From Cutibacterium granulosum (GTDB taxonomy: Bacteria; Actinomycetota; Actinomycetes; Propionibacteriales; Propionibacteriaceae), in the NCBI RefSeq assembly GCF_900186975.1, contig NZ_LT906441.1, forward strand, positions 62,001 to 126,000: a stretch of DNA of 64,000 bases. Reading direction: 5' to 3'. Under the pieces are notes generated by a model, which worked only from the letters and a program-made list of their open reading frames with translations, was not told the origin of the DNA and made no database searches. Made by a program: the position numbers and the translations under genes. Shown in pieces: positions 7,012 to 14,418 of the stretch. Positions within the stretch are counted from its first letter, which is position 1, and each line of letters begins with the position of its first letter.

Positions 7012-8531
7012 GACGTCTCTCCCTCATGTTGTTGATGATGCCCATGGTTGTGACGGCCGGGATGCCATGAGCCGTTACGACGGGTGTACCACGTGAGGTA
7101 CACCGCGAGAAAGACGGCTGCCGCCACTCCCAGGGCGATGACACCATTTCGCCAGGACAGATTGATGGCGTCATAGGCCAGCAATCCGACCGTCACCCAC
7201 ACCGCACCGTGCAGGTATCGTGACGCTCCGGCCACCAACGGGAGCAGAAGCGCCCCCCACAGGACGTACCAGGAGTGCAGGGCCGGACCGGTGAGAGCCA
7301 CGGCGAAGAACCCCCAAGCCAGGAAAGCCAGCGGACGCCGTGGCAACTTCCGCACCGCCAACCACACGAGGATGACGGCGCCGATGCCGACACCGATGGT
7401 GTGTGTGACGCCGACCACCGAGGTGGCGGCACCATAGCGCCCGAACCACGTGAGAACGGATCGGATGGCCAGACCGATGAGGGTGGACGGCGACACCGTC
7501 ATCACCCTGCCCGGCACGTCGGCGGCGTGGTACCAGCCGAACCCCAGACCCGTGCGCCAGGTGATGAGGGCGAACGAGCCCGCGGCACCGGCGAGTGAGC
7601 CCACGACGCGTCCCAGGGCGGTCGCGACGTGCCGAGGACGCCAGCTGGGCATCGGATGGACGATGAACGGCAGGGCCACGGCAGCCATGACGGCCGGCTG
7701 CTTGACGGCTGCCGAGGCACCGATCACCACAGCCGCGGGAATCCACGCCCAGCTGGCCGTGGTGGCCAGCCACAGGCCGAACACCATGAGACCCATCATG
7801 AAGGAGTCGTTGTGGGCACCTCCGACGAAGTCGACGACGAGCAGCGGGTTGAGGGCGCCGAACCACGCGGCGAACGAGGCGTCATGACCGGTTCGCCGCG
7901 CCAGCCGTGGCAGGAACACACCGATGAGGACGACGCCGACGAGCGCCGGTATGCGCATCATCACCGCAGACCAGTACGGGTGGAACCCAGCCAGTCGCAC
8001 GATGTCGTGCTGGAGCTGCAGGCTGAGCGGCCCGTAGGGGGTGCGCGTGAATCGCCACTCCTGGGCAACCTGGTCGGCGAAGACACCGGGCAACAGCCCC
8101 GGGTACCCCTCGTAGGGGTTGATGTCGTTCTCCATGAGCCACCCCTGGGCGGCGTAGGAGTAGGCGTCGTGACTGAAGATCGGCGGCGCGGCGAGCAGTG
8201 GCAGGATCCACACCGCCAGTACGGTCCAGTGCTTCGCCCGTGCATCCACGGTGCTCGCCTGCAGCCCGGGGCGCAGCCGCAGCCAGGCGTCGACCAGCAC
8301 GATGACCCCGGTGATCGCCAGTGCCGACCCGATGACCTGCCAGGTGACACCGCTCATGCCAACCCGGCTCAGCCGGGGCCACCACGGGGAGTTCGCCGGC
8401 AGGTAGGCAGGCGTGAGCGCACCCACGAGCAACATCGTCGTGGCGAGCAGGCCTTCCCACCCGGTCCGGGAGCGCCAGGCAGTCAGCCAGGAGCACCAGC
8501 AGGAACGTGCCGCGACTGCGCCCCTACTCAC
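7008..8531 (-). CDS. mptB: MptA/MptB-family alpha-1,6-mannosyltransferase (polyprenol-phosphomannose dependent)
   Basis: 507-residue multi-pass membrane protein of the actinobacterial GT-C type that extends mannan cores of lipoglycans from polyprenyl-phosphomannose. About 11-13 hydrophobic segments are visible. The first luminal loop holds the acidic FSHDAYSYAAQGW and then NPYEGYP and TPYGPLS, typical of this family. The C-terminal tail is histidine-rich and hydrophilic. The GTG start at 8531 follows a GGAG site and overlaps the NuoI-like gene by eight bases; a later start is possible because the first 30 residues are unusually Arg/Trp-rich. Confidence 0.82.
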   Translation of the reverse strand: MSRGAVAARSCWCSWLTAWRSRTGWEGLLATTMLLVGALTPAYLPANSPWWPRLSRVGMSGVTWQVIGSALAITGVIVLVDAWLRLRPGLQASTVDARAKHWTVLAVWILPLLAAPPIFSHDAYSYAAQGWLMENDINPYEGYPGLLPGVFADQVAQEWRFTRTPYGPLSLQLQHDIVRLAGFHPYWSAVMMRIPALVGVVLIGVFLPRLARRTGHDASFAAWFGALNPLLVVDFVGGAHNDSFMMGLMVFGLWLATTASWAWIPAAVVIGASAAVKQPAVMAAVALPFIVHPMPSWRPRHVATALGRVVGSLAGAAGSFALITWRTGLGFGWYHAADVPGRVMTVSPSTLIGLAIRSVLTWFGRYGAATSVVGVTHTIGVGIGAVILVWLAVRKLPRRPLAFLAWGFFAVALTGPALHSWYVLWGALLLPLVAGASRYLHGAVWVTVGLLAYDAINLSWRNGVIALGVAAAVFLAVYLTWYTRRNGSWHPGRHNHGHHQQHEGETS

Positions 8532-8997
8532 GGCCGCTCCAGTGCGTGACGAGGCTCGTCCTACTCAGATTCGTCCCCAGATTCGGCGGAGCGCAATTCA
8601 TCGGGACGTCGTGGCCGGGCCGATCAGGACGGGCCTCACCCCGTGAGCTGGGCGTGGCGGCGTCACGGGCAGAGGTCTTGTCACCGATGGTGTCGATGCC
8701 GGCACCTGCGATGGACGTGGCCACGCGAGTGCACCCACCGACGGGAGGTGGCGTCTCGGACCAGGTCAGGGCGTCGTACGGGCATCGCTCGACACAGATG
8801 CCACAGACCATGCACTGCCCCCAGTCGAGGGCGAAATCGTCAAGCACCTGAATGGTGCGGGGGCGTCTGGCTGCGGGGTCGTCCACGCGTTCGGCATGGG
8901 AGCGGATGTGGATGCACCAGGCCGGGCACTCCCGGGCGCAGATGTCGCAGCAGGTGCATGCGCTGGCGTCCAGGGCAATGGAACGGTGTGTGCTCAT
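8524..8997 (-). CDS. NuoI-like 2x[4Fe-4S] ferredoxin-type subunit
   Basis: 157-residue iron-sulfur protein. Two [4Fe-4S] ligand sets are visible: CTCCDICARECP near residues 14-25 and CMVCGICVERCP near 56-67, as in NuoI/HycF subunits that pass electrons towards a NuoB-type cluster. The remaining 85 residues are hydrophilic and unlike canonical NuoI. The ATG at 8997 overlaps the NuoC-like stop (ATGA) and the 3' end overlaps mptB. It is distinct from the bona fide nuoI at 34409-34960. It may be a docking ferredoxin for the divergent KorAB enzyme. Confidence 0.85.
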   Translation of the reverse strand: MSTHRSIALDASACTCCDICARECPAWCIHIRSHAERVDDPAARRPRTIQVLDDFALDWGQCMVCGICVERCPYDALTWSETPPPVGGCTRVATSIAGAGIDTIGDKTSARDAATPSSRGEARPDRPGHDVPMNCAPPNLGTNLSRTSLVTHWSGRE

Positions 8998-9629
8998 CGG
9001 CGCCTCCGACGGCCGGATGTCATCGAGGAGACGATGTCCTCGGCCGAGACCTCTCGCCCGGCACGGAGCTTGGCGAGGGTCTGGGCGTCCGGCACCCCGA
9101 GTGCCGTACCGCGCCGACGTCTCCCGCTGCGGGCGCTGCGACCACCAGCTCTGGAGGTTGCTGCGCCGCCGGCGCCATCGTCGACGTTGCCGGGCCAAGG
9201 GGTGGTGGCGCGCGCCGTGAGGACGACGTCCTTGCGCAGTGGTGCGGCTGGTGCCGACTGGTGCTCACCGAGCGGCTGGTGATGATCGGCGAGAGCTTGC
9301 GGGTGGACGAGGAGGGGCGTCATGTCGGCTGCGGTGAAGACGACACCGAACTGGTCGTGCACCTCGCGCTGGTACCAGGCGGCTCCGGCAATGAGATCGT
9401 CGATGGCCGGTAGTTCCGCCCGATCACGAGGCACCGCGGTCTGGATGACGAGGCTGCGACCTGCGGAGTCCTCCAGTCGCAGCAGTATCTCGATCACCGA
9501 GCCGAGTTCACCACCGATGCCGTCGACGGCGGTGAGCTGGTACAACCAGGTGTAGCCCTCCTGGAGGGCCTGGCTCACGTCGTCGCGCCACGATTCGGCC
9601 CGCACACGGCGTTCCTGGGAATCGGTCAT
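8994..9629 (-). CDS. NuoC-like (30-kDa subunit) protein
   Basis: 211-residue protein related to the complex I 30-kDa subunit and the N-terminal part of hydrogenase HycE. Residues about 15-125 carry the family core, including GYTWLYQLTAVD, LEDSAGRSLVIQT and AAWYQREVHDQFGVVF. The usual following GHPxxRRxLxxDD signature is only partly kept (ADMTPLLVHPQAL). The C-terminal 80 residues are low-complexity, Arg/Ala-rich and end in RRRRR. ATG 9629 follows GGGAGGAG and overlaps the NuoB-like stop. A canonical nuoC exists at 42185-42904, so this is a second, divergent copy. Confidence 0.82.
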   Translation of the reverse strand: MTDSQERRVRAESWRDDVSQALQEGYTWLYQLTAVDGIGGELGSVIEILLRLEDSAGRSLVIQTAVPRDRAELPAIDDLIAGAAWYQREVHDQFGVVFTAADMTPLLVHPQALADHHQPLGEHQSAPAAPLRKDVVLTARATTPWPGNVDDGAGGAATSRAGGRSARSGRRRRGTALGVPDAQTLAKLRAGREVSAEDIVSSMTSGRRRRR

Positions 9630-10150
9630 GACTCCTCCCGGTGGGTGAGACGGTCCAGATAGGCACAGAGCGCCTGGGGCGGTGGTGGGCATCCGGGAAT
9701 CCACCCGTCAACCTGGACGGGGACTCGCCCGGTGAGCATGCTCACTCCCGGCACCACCGTCGCGGAGTCCCAGTAGGGTCCGCCGGCGCAGGCACAGGCC
9801 CCGAATGCCACGACATGTACCGGCTGTGTGGCACGCAGCTCGTCGATGATCCGGGTGACGCGCTCGGCCAGCCCGACGGCAACCGTCCCGGAGACGACGG
9901 CCACCAGTCGACCTGGCTCATCGGCCGGATGTCCCTCATCGCACGATGCGTCGGCGTGCCCACTCGATGTCTCGGCACACCATGCCTTCAGCGACATCGT
10001 GGGGCGAAGGTGCGCATCGTTCCCGGAACGGTCGCCTGCGGGTGCCGGCAGCCACCGTGCGCACCCCGACTCCACCGCACAACACGCCAGGGCAAGGTCG
10101 ACGACTCCCACGGATCCGTCCCCGTACCAATCGATGATCTGCACCACCAC
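9626..10150 (-). CDS. NuoB-like (20-kDa, PSST) iron-sulfur protein
   Basis: 174-residue homologue of NuoB/hydrogenase small subunit. All four ligands of an N2-type [4Fe-4S] cluster can be seen: the adjacent Cys pair in LALACCAVES, one in AFGACACAGG and one in IPGCPPPP. The spacing between the pair and the third cysteine is filled by a poorly conserved, Cys-rich stretch. A GTG start at 10150 fits. It is the first gene of the B-C-I-mptB-hydrolase run and diverges from korA across 189 bases. No NuoD-type quinone or [NiFe] large subunit is encoded nearby. Confidence 0.83.
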   Translation of the reverse strand: MVVQIIDWYGDGSVGVVDLALACCAVESGCARWLPAPAGDRSGNDAHLRPTMSLKAWCAETSSGHADASCDEGHPADEPGRLVAVVSGTVAVGLAERVTRIIDELRATQPVHVVAFGACACAGGPYWDSATVVPGVSMLTGRVPVQVDGWIPGCPPPPQALCAYLDRLTHREES

Positions 10151-10208
10151 AGCCTAACTGCAGCTGGCAACGTCGTCGGTGAGGCCTCCGTGGAGCGTGC
10201 GGCCAGGG

Positions 10209-10236
10209 TGGATGACGCCCGCGTCGATGCTAGGCT
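10209..10236 (+). promoter_or_regulatory. candidate korAB promoter
   Basis: TAGGCT at 10231-10236 preceded by TGC (extended -10), with TGGATG at 10209-10214 and a 16-base spacer. The predicted leader before the GTG of korA is about 100 bases. Confidence 0.4.
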
Positions 10237-10339
10237 CGAGGGTCGAGTCGGGCTCCGTTCGCGGAGCTCTGTGCCAGAGCATGACACAGCATCCCCCCGG
10301 CAGGCGACGGCCGGCACCGAATCAAGAAAAGAGGTCCCC

Positions 10340-12238
10340 GTGCCCTCCACTTCGGCACCACACAGTGTTCAGACCCTCGACCGGGTCGTCATTCGATTCG
10401 CAGGCGACTCAGGTGACGGAATGCAGCTCACCGGCGACAGATTCAGCGCCGAGTCCGCCCGTCACGGCAACGACATCTCGACCCTGCCGAACTTCCCCGC
10501 CGAGATCCGCGCCCCACAGGGCACCGTCCCGGGCGTGTCGAGCTTCCAGGTGAACTTCGCCAATTACGACATCTCCACCCCTGGCGACGAGCCGGACGTC
10601 CTGGTGGCGATGAACCCGGCCGCCCTGGCGGCAAACGTCAAGGACGTGCGACGCGGCGGGCTCATCCTCGTCGACATCGAGGAGTTCACCCCGCGCAACC
10701 TCAAGAAGGCCGGCTACACCACCGACCCGCTGTCCGACGACACCCTGGACTCCTTCCAGGTGGTGCCGATCAAGCTCACCAGCCTGGCGGTGGGGTCCGT
10801 GGAGTCGTTCGACCTGGGACGCAAGAACTCCGAGCGGTCCAAGAACATGTTCGCCCTGGGACTGCTGAGCTGGCTGTACGGACGCCCCTTGGAATCCACC
10901 GAGCAGTTCCTGGCCACGAAGTTCGCGAGCAAGCCCGACATCCGGGACGCCAACGTCGCCGCCCTGCACGCCGGAGCGGCCTACGGCGAGACCTGTGGAC
11001 TGTTCGCGGTGCGCTATCAGGTGGCCCCGGCCCCGATGCCGGCCGGCACCTACCGTCAGATCACCGGCAACCTCGCCACCGCCTACGGCCTCATCACCGG
11101 CGCCAACCGGGCAGGGGTGCAGCTGTTCCTGGGCTCCTACCCCATCACCCCGGCATCCGACATCCTGCACGAGCTGAGCAAGCACAAGTCGCACAACGTC
11201 GTCACCTTCCAGGCCGAGGACGAGATCTCGGGCGTGTCGTCGGCCATCGGGGCCTCGTTCGGTGGATCGCTCGGCGTGACGACGACGTCTGGGCCAGGCA
11301 TGAGCCTCAAGTCCGAGGCGATCGGTCTGGCGGTCATGACGGAGCTGCCGCTGGTCGTCGTCGACGTGCAGCGCTCCGGCCCGTCGACCGGCATGCCGAC
11401 CAAGACCGAGCAGGCCGACCTGTTGCAGGCCATGTTCGGACGCAACGGCGAGTCCCCGGTGCCGGTACTGGCCGCGAAGTCCCCATCGGACTGCTTCACG
11501 ACCGCCCTGGAGGCCTGTTCGATCGCGATGCGCTACCGCACCCCGGTGATCATGCTCTCCGACGGGTATCTGGGCAACGGCGCCGAACCGTGGCAGGTGC
11601 CCGATCTGGACGAGATCCCGGCCATCGACCCACACTTCGCCACCGCGCCCAATGCCAAGGCAGCCGACGGCACCGACCGGTTCCTGCCCTACAGGCGCGA
11701 CCCACAGACCCTGGCCCGCGACTACGCCCTGCCCGGCACACCGGGTCTGGAACATCGCCTGGGCGGCCTGGAGAAGGCCAACGAGATCGGCTCGATCTCC
11801 TACGTACCGGCCAACCACGAGCTCATGGTCAACCTGCGCGCCCAGAAGGTTGCCGGGATCGTGCGTGAGATCCCGGACCTCGAGGTGGACGATCCCACCG
11901 GTGATGCCGAGGTGCTCGTGCTGGGCTGGGGTTCCAGCTACGGCCCGATCACGGCTGCGGTGCGCCTGGCCCGGGAGGCCGGATGCTCGATCGCCCAGAC
12001 CCATCTGCGCCACCTCAACCCGTTCCCGGCCAACCTGGACGAGGTGCTGCACCGCTACCGTCGCGTCATCGTGCCGGAGATGAACACCGGCCAGCTCGCC
12101 ATGCTGCTGCGCGCCAAGTTCCTGGTGGACGTGCAGTCGGTGAGCCGAGTGCGCGGTCTGCCCATCTCGTCGGTCGATCTGTGCGACGAGCTCGTCGCCA
12201 CATGCGGCCAGGTCACTGCCAACTCCAAGGAGGCATGA
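10340..12238 (+). CDS. korA: 2-oxoglutarate (2-oxoacid):ferredoxin oxidoreductase, alpha subunit
   Basis: 632-residue fused gamma/alpha subunit that, with KorB, oxidatively decarboxylates 2-oxoglutarate to succinyl-CoA while reducing ferredoxin. The N-terminal gamma domain (about 1-190) opens with VVIRFAGDSGDGMQLTGDRF-type sequence. The alpha domain follows from about residue 240, with GSYPITPASDILHELS and TTSGPGMSLKSEAIGLA, then a transketolase-C-like end. GTG 10340 was chosen because AAGAGG lies seven bases upstream and it fits the family start. The stop overlaps the korB start. It replaces or complements the NAD-linked 2-oxoglutarate dehydrogenase in many actinobacteria. Confidence 0.94.
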   Translation: MPSTSAPHSVQTLDRVVIRFAGDSGDGMQLTGDRFSAESARHGNDISTLPNFPAEIRAPQGTVPGVSSFQVNFANYDISTPGDEPDVLVAMNPAALAANVKDVRRGGLILVDIEEFTPRNLKKAGYTTDPLSDDTLDSFQVVPIKLTSLAVGSVESFDLGRKNSERSKNMFALGLLSWLYGRPLESTEQFLATKFASKPDIRDANVAALHAGAAYGETCGLFAVRYQVAPAPMPAGTYRQITGNLATAYGLITGANRAGVQLFLGSYPITPASDILHELSKHKSHNVVTFQAEDEISGVSSAIGASFGGSLGVTTTSGPGMSLKSEAIGLAVMTELPLVVVDVQRSGPSTGMPTKTEQADLLQAMFGRNGESPVPVLAAKSPSDCFTTALEACSIAMRYRTPVIMLSDGYLGNGAEPWQVPDLDEIPAIDPHFATAPNAKAADGTDRFLPYRRDPQTLARDYALPGTPGLEHRLGGLEKANEIGSISYVPANHELMVNLRAQKVAGIVREIPDLEVDDPTGDAEVLVLGWGSSYGPITAAVRLAREAGCSIAQTHLRHLNPFPANLDEVLHRYRRVIVPEMNTGQLAMLLRAKFLVDVQSVSRVRGLPISSVDLCDELVATCGQVTANSKEA

Positions 12239-13347
12239 TGTCCACCACGTCGTCGATTTCCGCTCCTGCCGCCGATCTCTCCGGGGCCGACACCGGCCTG
12301 GCCGGTGTGCCCGTCACCGATGTGTCGCTCAAACGCCGCGACTTCGCCTCCGACCAAGAGGTTCGCTGGTGCCCGGGGTGCGGTGACTACTCGATCCTGT
12401 CGACCTTCCAGGGCATGCTGCCCAAGCTCGGCATCAAGAAGGAGAATGCCGTCGTCATCTCGGGCATCGGCTGCTCCTCTCGGTTCCCCTACTACATGAA
12501 CACCTACGGCATGCACACCATCCATGGGCGTGCCCCGGCGATCGCCACCGGGCTTGCGGTGAGCCGACCGGATCTGGCGGTGTTCGTCATGACCGGTGAT
12601 GGTGACGCGCTGTCGATCGGCGGCAATCACCTCATCCACGCGATGCGCCGCAACGTCAACCTCACGATCCTCATGTTCAACAACCAGATCTACGGGTTGA
12701 CGAAGGGCCAGTACTCCCCCACCTCGGAGGCTGGCAGCGTCACCAAGTCCTCGCCGATGGGATCGGTGGACTACCCGTTCAACCCGCTGTCGGTGGCCCT
12801 GGGGGCAGGCTGCTCCTTCGTGGCACGAGCCCTGGACTCCGACCGCAAGGGCTTGGACGAGACCCTCACCACTGCAGCGCACCACCGCGGCACCTCGTTC
12901 GTGGAGATCTACCAGAACTGCCCGATCTTCAACGACGGGGCCTTCGACGGCTACAAGGGGCCGGAGGCTGCCGAGCGGATCGTGCGTCTGGTGGACGGTG
13001 AGCCAATCCTGCTGGGTGCCGATCGATCCAAGGGGGTCGTGCGTGACCCGGTGAATGGTTCGCTCACGGTGACCGAGGTGGCGCAGGTCGGCATGGACCA
13101 CGTCGTCGTCCACGACGCGACGCGCCCCGATCCGTCACTGGCCTTCGAACTGGCCCACCTGCACGACTCCGGCCAGATCTCCCAGATCCCGCTGGGCATC
13201 CTGCGTTCGGTGAGCCTGCCCACCTACGACGACATGGTGCGTGACCAGCTGCGGTTGGCCGGCGGCTCCGCCGACGACAAGCCGGCACGCGACGCCGCCC
13301 TGCAGCAGCTGCTGCGCGGCAACGACACCTGGCAGGTGCACAACTGA
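12238..13347 (+). CDS. korB: 2-oxoglutarate (2-oxoacid):ferredoxin oxidoreductase, beta subunit
   Basis: 369-residue TPP-binding subunit. Seen are WCPGCGDYS near residue 44, which supplies cluster-ligand cysteines in the family, GIGCSSRFPYYM, the TPP/Mg motif GDGDALSIGGNH, and NNQIYGLTKGQYSPTS. ATG 12238 overlaps the last base of korA's stop and sits four bases from AAGGAGG; an ATG three bases earlier is too close to that site. Followed by an 11-bp inverted repeat. Confidence 0.94.
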   Translation: MSTTSSISAPAADLSGADTGLAGVPVTDVSLKRRDFASDQEVRWCPGCGDYSILSTFQGMLPKLGIKKENAVVISGIGCSSRFPYYMNTYGMHTIHGRAPAIATGLAVSRPDLAVFVMTGDGDALSIGGNHLIHAMRRNVNLTILMFNNQIYGLTKGQYSPTSEAGSVTKSSPMGSVDYPFNPLSVALGAGCSFVARALDSDRKGLDETLTTAAHHRGTSFVEIYQNCPIFNDGAFDGYKGPEAAERIVRLVDGEPILLGADRSKGVVRDPVNGSLTVTEVAQVGMDHVVVHDATRPDPSLAFELAHLHDSGQISQIPLGILRSVSLPTYDDMVRDQLRLAGGSADDKPARDAALQQLLRGNDTWQVHN

Positions 13348-13352
13348 GAACT

Positions 13353-13386
13353 GGATCCCCGGATAATGGGCGATGATCCGGGGATC
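13353..13386 (+). terminator. hairpin after korB
   Basis: Perfect 11-bp inverted repeat GATCCCCGGAT with ATCCGGGGATC around an 11-base loop, six bases past the korB stop. No T-tract follows, so termination is likely but unproven. Confidence 0.5.
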
Positions 13387-13511
13387 ATCGCTGCCCCCTG
13401 AGCCTTGACGCCTCGGGGATGGCGTCCCCGGGGGTCTTGATGGCCCTGAGGGTGGTGGCTCACCCCGCAACACCACTTCCCCCACTGCCACATGATTGCC
13501 ACGTTTGCTGC

Positions 13512-13754
13512 ATGCGAACCATCAGCCAGCGGGAGATGCGCAACGACAGTGGCCAGATCCTCCGGGACGTCGAGTCCGGGGAGGCCATGGTCGTCACACG
13601 ACGCGGCCTGCCGGTCGCCCAGGTGATGCCCTGTGGAGGCTGCCGCAAGGCGATCAGGCCAGCCAGTGTGCCCGCGACCTTCGCAGTGAATGATCTGGTG
13701 ACGAGCTCCGCTGCAACCGGGGCCATTCTCGACGATCTGCGCGACGAACGATGA
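13512..13754 (+). CDS. Phd/YefM-family antitoxin
   Basis: 80-residue antitoxin-like protein starting MRTISQREMRNDSG, followed by LRDVESGEAMVVTRRGLPVAQV, the usual DNA-binding N-terminal half of Phd/YefM. The C-terminal half, which would wrap the toxin, is intact. Its stop overlaps an ATG (ATGA) that begins the remains of a VapC-type PIN toxin. This is the normal antitoxin-first order and implies autoregulated co-transcription. Because the toxin frame is broken, the antitoxin may now be a leftover. Confidence 0.85.
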   Translation: MRTISQREMRNDSGQILRDVESGEAMVVTRRGLPVAQVMPCGGCRKAIRPASVPATFAVNDLVTSSAATGAILDDLRDER

Positions 13755-14130
13755 TCCGCTGACACCTCGGCTGCCGCCAAGCTCATGGTGGCAGAGCGAA
13801 TCAGCTGCCTTGATTGCCGAGGTCAACCGTTCCCAACCAGATGTGGTGGCCGCACTGCTGCTGGAGACCGAGCTGCGTCGAATGGTTCATCGCTGCCCAC
13901 AGCTCAGTCAGGACATGGTCAGCTCACTGCTCACAAAAGTGTCCCTGTACCTCATCGAACCAGCGCAGTTCACGCATGCCGGACTCCTCCCCGGCCAGAA
14001 CCTGCGCCCACTGGACGCCTTGCATCTGGCTGCCACCACCGATCTTGGCGTTGACGCGTTGGCCACCTACGACCAGCGTCTACAGTCGGCGGCGCACGAA
14101 ATCGGCATGCCGGTTGTCGCTCCCTCGTGA
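13751..14130 (+). pseudogene. vapC-like PIN-domain toxin, frameshifted twice
   Basis: The ATG at 13751 opens a frame that stops after three codons. The next frame, from 13761, reads DTSAAAKLMVAE, the expected PIN start with its first catalytic Asp. The third frame, from about 13798 to 14130, reads ESAALIAEVNRSQPDVV, a conserved Glu in LLLETELRR, then LDALHLAATTDLG and ATYDQRL, the normal PIN middle and end. Two one-base shifts therefore split an otherwise complete VapC reading, including all expected acidic residues. An internal TTG at 13810 could make only a truncated 106-residue protein without the first Asp. Sequencing error is an alternative. Confidence 0.8.
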
Positions 14131-14184
14131 ACCTCCGATGGCCGAGACACGAGAGGCGGATGCGTCATGTCGGTGCGTGTGGGG

Positions 14185-14190
14185 TATTGT
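14185..14190 (+). promoter_or_regulatory. possible -10 of the riboswitch transcript
   Basis: TATTGT lies just upstream of the riboswitch and would place transcription start near 14197. The same GGGGTAT-based block recurs at 18294-18300 before the decayed second copy. No convincing -35 is visible. Confidence 0.35.
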
Positions 14191-14195
14191 GTTCG

Positions 14196-14312
14196 CTGTC
14201 AGCCTGATGGGGGGTTGATGCCCGGGTGGTGTGGGGAAGTCGGTGGGAATCCGGCGCTGTCCCGCAACCGTGACCACATTTCGTGTGTGGAAGTCGGAGT
14301 ACCAGGCCACCG
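14196..14312 (+). ncRNA. cobalamin riboswitch
   Basis: The conserved core is directly readable: GGGGAAGTCGGTGGGAATCC at 14232-14251, then GCTGTCCCGCAACCGTGA (the B12-box region) ending near 14273, and the closing AGTCGGAGTACCAGGCC at 14291-14307. An upstream AGCCTG block near 14201 can pair with CCAGGC to form P1. It lies about 110 bases ahead of the GTG start of the secreted toroid/SGNH protein on the same strand. No T-run terminator is visible, so control of translation start is more likely than attenuation. Riboswitches of this family normally shut the gene off when adenosylcobalamin is plentiful. Confidence 0.9.
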
Positions 14313-14418
14313 GTGGGGAGTGGTTTCTGGTTCCGTCTGGGGTTACGGATCGACACCGACGCATGTCACGCCTGTGCTGTCCCGTGAACCTGTCGGAACG
14401 TGCTTTCGAGGGGAGCGC

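Noticed and set aside
10409-12052. 547-codon minus-strand open frame opposite korA
   Set aside because: Shadow of a high-GC gene; it has no recognisable motif and is His/Gly/Val-biased, while the plus strand encodes a clear KorA.
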